The notes beneath the pieces were generated by a model. The model had not been told where the DNA came from, made no database searches, and was given only the letters and a program-made list of their open reading frames with translations. DNA of 64,000 bases from Syngnathus acus (lineage: Eukaryota; Chordata; Actinopteri; Syngnathiformes; Syngnathidae), in contig NC_051093.1 of NCBI RefSeq assembly GCF_901709675.1, forward strand, positions 2,253,053 through 2,317,052, read 5' to 3'. A program made the translations under genes and the position numbers. Below are positions 61,089 through 64,000 of the stretch, in pieces. Position 1 is the first letter of the stretch; each line of letters opens with the position of its first letter.

Positions 61089-61105
61089 CAGGAAGCGTGA
61101 CGTAA
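61089..61105 (+). promoter_or_regulatory. Adjacent ETS- and CRE-like sites upstream of tbc1d17
   Basis: CAGGAAGC followed directly by gTGACGTAA, 49 bp before the tbc1d17 start codon. ETS plus CRE/ATF pairs are typical of TATA-less housekeeping promoters; function is inferred. Confidence 0.4.
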
Positions 61106-61153
61106 CATTTGTTTTGGGAAAACCGTCGTAGAAGTCTAGACTAGTAACACACG

Positions 61154-63906
61154 ATGAGCGATTCAAGAATGGAGCAAAACGGTGATGATTACAAGGTAGT
61201 AGCACGACTTTTTCTCGTCTTTTTCTAACGCTCCGAAGGTTGGGGAAAAAAGTCGTTCAGCGTGGGCGCTAGTTGCGTGTTAGCTCATTTTGTAGACGTG
61301 TTAGCTAGCGTACGCTGGTAATTTAATTTTAGAAAAGAAAATAGGCGCTGTTTAAAACGTAAAAAACAACAACACAATTGACTCGACTTGGCGGCTGTCT
61401 TTGAGATTCACTTTGACACATAAAGCGAATTCGTCACGAGACATAATGTGACGTAACTTGTCAGACCTGCCGCGAGCCGATCACATGATACGTTTACGTG
61501 ACCAAACCCTTGTCGTAAATGATGCCCGCCCGCCCATTGTTATTTACCTTTTGGAAATTGTAGAAAATGTCAACATTAGAAACAGCTCTCAATAAATAGT
61601 AGAATATGTCAACATTAGAAACCACTCTCAATTTGATTCACTTGCAACATTATTGCCTACAACCACAATAATTAGTCCAAACTCAGCTTTATTGCTATTT
61701 GGTACAGCTCTGGATGGGATCTTATTTAGAGTACCTAATGTTGAGTGGTGCGTATATACTTGAAGCATTTGTCTTGTTTCCTCAGCTGATATTTGAGAAG
61801 GAGGGGGTCTACCTACATACTAACGTCAAGAGGAGCAACCAGGACACCAGCATCCCGGGTTTCATACGCATTGTGGAGCGGGTAAGGAAATCTGTTGTTG
61901 CCCTGACAAGATGCGGTAGAAGCTCTGAAGTATAATGCTATTTTTTTCAGGCTGGCTTGCCAGCCTTAGAGTGGAGTCCTCTGGAAGATGCGGGCCGCAG
62001 CGCTCCTGCTGTGCTTTACTCCAAAAAGGTGGGTTTCTTAGGAACATGACAACATCCAAATGATATGATTGAACAGCATGAATGTTGCCAATCAGGATGG
62101 CGAAGGAGGAGGCGAGGAGGACACCAAGTTTGATCCCGGCTACGAGCCAGACTGGGCTGTCATCAGCACGGTGAAAAAAGATCGGGCGCCTGTCCCCGTC
62201 CGAGAGACAGGTGCTGCTTCAAGAGCTTACAGGCCACATTTTTCTTTAACTGCATTCAGAAATGTCTGTGCCACATGTATGTTACTGTAATCACTTGAAA
62301 GTGGCTCTGGACCTTCCCCCGCCTAGCTATTGAGTCATGAGAAACTCTGCATGGTTGCGGAACTATGTTTTTGAAATGGCCCATTTCTGGTGCAGGTCAG
62401 TGGTCATTCTCGCTGCCGCTGTCGGAGCTCTACTCACTGCGCAGGGCCCGCTTCTCTCTGGGCCGCAACTTCCTGGTGCTGACCAGCAGGGGGGGGCACC
62501 CGCTGCCTCCCTTGCACTTCCACCGAGGGGGCAGTCGTGAGCTGCTGCGCGCCCTCTGCCACTACGTCGTCCTGGACCAGTAAGCGTGGTGAACTCGCTC
62601 ACTCAGTTAATGTCACGTCATTGGATTACATATACGTACGATCACGTTTTTTTTCTTTGGGTGATATCATCAGGTCCCCGGTGGACGGACGTCTTTTTCT
62701 GGCGTACCCGCAAGACCCTGGCGCGCTTTCCCAGTCCTTTGACAAGCTGCACCTCTTTGATGACGGAGGCGCTGATCTCGTGTCTGTAAGATATGATTTC
62801 CTTTGCTGAACTTTTTGCGTTATATCAAATAGCTAACTGACTAAAAAGTGGCTATACTTATGACTTAACTGCAGAGTATGTCATTCATTATTCGTTGTAA
62901 ATAAATGATGTATCTTCCCCAGCGATTCATCCATGACCCCTATGCAACGACCTTTGGCGGCTTCTCCAAGGTCACCAACTTCTTCAAGGATGCCCTGCGG
63001 CCGCCTGAGCCACGTGACGCCCGCAGTCCAAGATCGGCCCCGCAGCTGGACGAGGAGCCCGGCTTTGAGCTCATCACATGTGTAAGACGCACAGCTTCTA
63101 TCCAAGCCGCCATCTCGCGGACGGGAAACAAATCGCGATCCTTTCGGAATGCCGATGTTGGGTTTGCCCACCGCAGGGGGTGGAACTCGGGCCCAAGCCG
63201 GTGGTCAGCAGGGGGCGCCCTCTGGATGAGTGGGAGGTCTTTCTGGATCATGAGGGGCGCATCACGGACCCCGAGCATGTCAAAGAACTGGTCTTCAGGG
63301 GGGTGAGCGAACGCGATGATCACCACAATAAAATAATTCCGCATTTTTTTTCTTCTTTCATAACATGAGCTGAGCTTTTATTGTTACAGGGTATCACACC
63401 GACGCTCAGGAAGGAAGTGTGGAAGTTCCTGCTGGGCTTTTACCCATGGAGCAGCACCCACAGCCAACGGGAGGAGATCCTACGTCTCAAGACGTCAGTT
63501 CTTGAAGAGTCTTTTGATTTTTTTTGCCTTGGCGAAGGTCCAGTTTGTACCACTTTTCAGATCATAAAGGTGGTCAACTTGTGTTGTGTGTACGCAGGGA
63601 CGAGTACTTTCGGATGAAGATGCAGTGGAAGTCGGTCAGCGAGGAACAGGAGATGAGGAATTCGCTTCTCAGGGGCTACCGCAACCTGATTGGTTAGTAG
63701 ACTTGGTGGAGCAGCATGTGGCTCAGCAGTCAAGGTTATTTTCAACAGGTGTTGTAAATGAAAAGTGCTCATTGATTGATTGTCGGCAGAGCGCGATGTG
63801 AACAGGACAGACCGACACAACACGTTTTTCTCTGGCAACGACAACCCCGGCCTGGCGCTGCTCCACGACGTGCTGATGACCTACTGCATGTACAACTTTG
63901 ACCTTG
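61154..63906 (+). CDS. tbc1d17: TBC1 domain family member 17, N-terminal part (continues past window)
   Basis: A Rab GTPase-activating protein of the TBC1D15/17 group, acting on endosomal and autophagy Rabs. Eleven exons (61154-61195, 61786-61881, 61951-62028, 62096-62210, 62396-62579, 62674-62785, 62923-63081, 63177-63302, 63390-63493, 63598-63692, 63790-63906) join in one frame to 409 residues, and the last donor (gtgact) shows the gene runs on. Family marks are FDPGYEPDWAVISTV, LHFHRGG, DPYATTFGGFSKVTNFF, and the TBC domain from about residue 305 (LRKEVWKFLLG, DEYFRMKMQWKSVS). The catalytic arginine motif IxxDxxR is intact as I370-D373-R376. The C-terminal half with the second catalytic motif is off the window. 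TBC1D15 is the close paralog; adjacency to akt1s1 favours TBC1D17. Confidence 0.94.
63205..63219 (+). promoter_or_regulatory. CTCF-like core motif inside a tbc1d17 exon
   Basis: TCAGCAGGGGGCGCC matches the CTCF core at 14 of 15 positions, within exon 8. Motif only. Confidence 0.3.
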
Positions 63907-64000
63907 GTGACTAAAGAGAACAAGCACCGTCGTTAGCCGTTTGCTTTCAAATTGATGATGATGATATATGATTGTAATGATCGTGTTGTTGCTTTTTTGT

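Larger units (their letters stand above)
59717..61153. promoter_or_regulatory. Divergent akt1s1-tbc1d17 promoter region
   Basis: 1.4 kb separates the two start codons on opposite strands. The same head-to-head pair exists in human. A (GTT)n repeat is at 60276-60310. No TATA box is evident near either start. Non-coding first exons for akt1s1 are possible here. Confidence 0.5.

Overview
The window is teleost fish nuclear DNA. It has short GT-AG introns (many of 70-200 bp), very abundant TG/CA, GA and GATA microsatellites, tRNA-derived fish SINEs, hAT DNA transposons and palindromic MITEs. Its proteins match vertebrate families. I cannot name the species from sequence alone. All recognised named genes (med25, lrrc4b, mybpc2, emc10, akt1s1, tbc1d17) have human counterparts in one segment, 19q13.33, so this is a conserved but reshuffled synteny block.

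Layout: 1-3526 (+) holds the C-terminal exons of med25, a Mediator subunit. 3750-16880 is a gene desert rich in low-complexity DNA. It contains a nested pair of hAT elements with intact target-site duplications, and a degenerate GGAGTG/CATTCC minisatellite in opposite orientations on its two sides. A GC-rich block ending in a strong splice donor at 6297/6298 may be the non-coding first exon of the next gene. 16881-21104 (+) is lrrc4b, a synaptic LRR/Ig adhesion protein in two coding exons, with a palindromic MITE in its intron. 21400-31190 is intergenic, with two inverted SINE copies, a broken THAP-domain sequence and a ~195 bp GATA array.

31195-47068 (-) is mybpc2 (fast skeletal myosin-binding protein C). 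I reconstructed 33 coding exons that keep one reading frame over 1171 codons, including six tiny N-terminal cassette exons. 48744-51922 (+) is emc10 (ER membrane complex subunit 10), with two alternative terminal exons and a young SINE in an intron. 54229-56885 (+) is a small stand-alone PRY-SPRY protein in five exons. 58260-59716 (-) is akt1s1 (PRAS40), head to head with tbc1d17 (61154 onward, +), which runs off the right edge inside the TBC domain.

The genes do not form one pathway. PRAS40 (mTORC1), TBC1D17 (Rab GAP), EMC10 (ER insertion) and MED25 (transcription) are housekeeping genes. mybpc2 is muscle-specific and lrrc4b is neuronal. The most unusual material is non-coding: an interspersed repeat family sharing the core CTTGAGACTTTTTTG (at least seven copies), the inverted degenerate minisatellite, the nested hAT insertion and the mybpc2 microexon chain. 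I found no convincing new molecular system.
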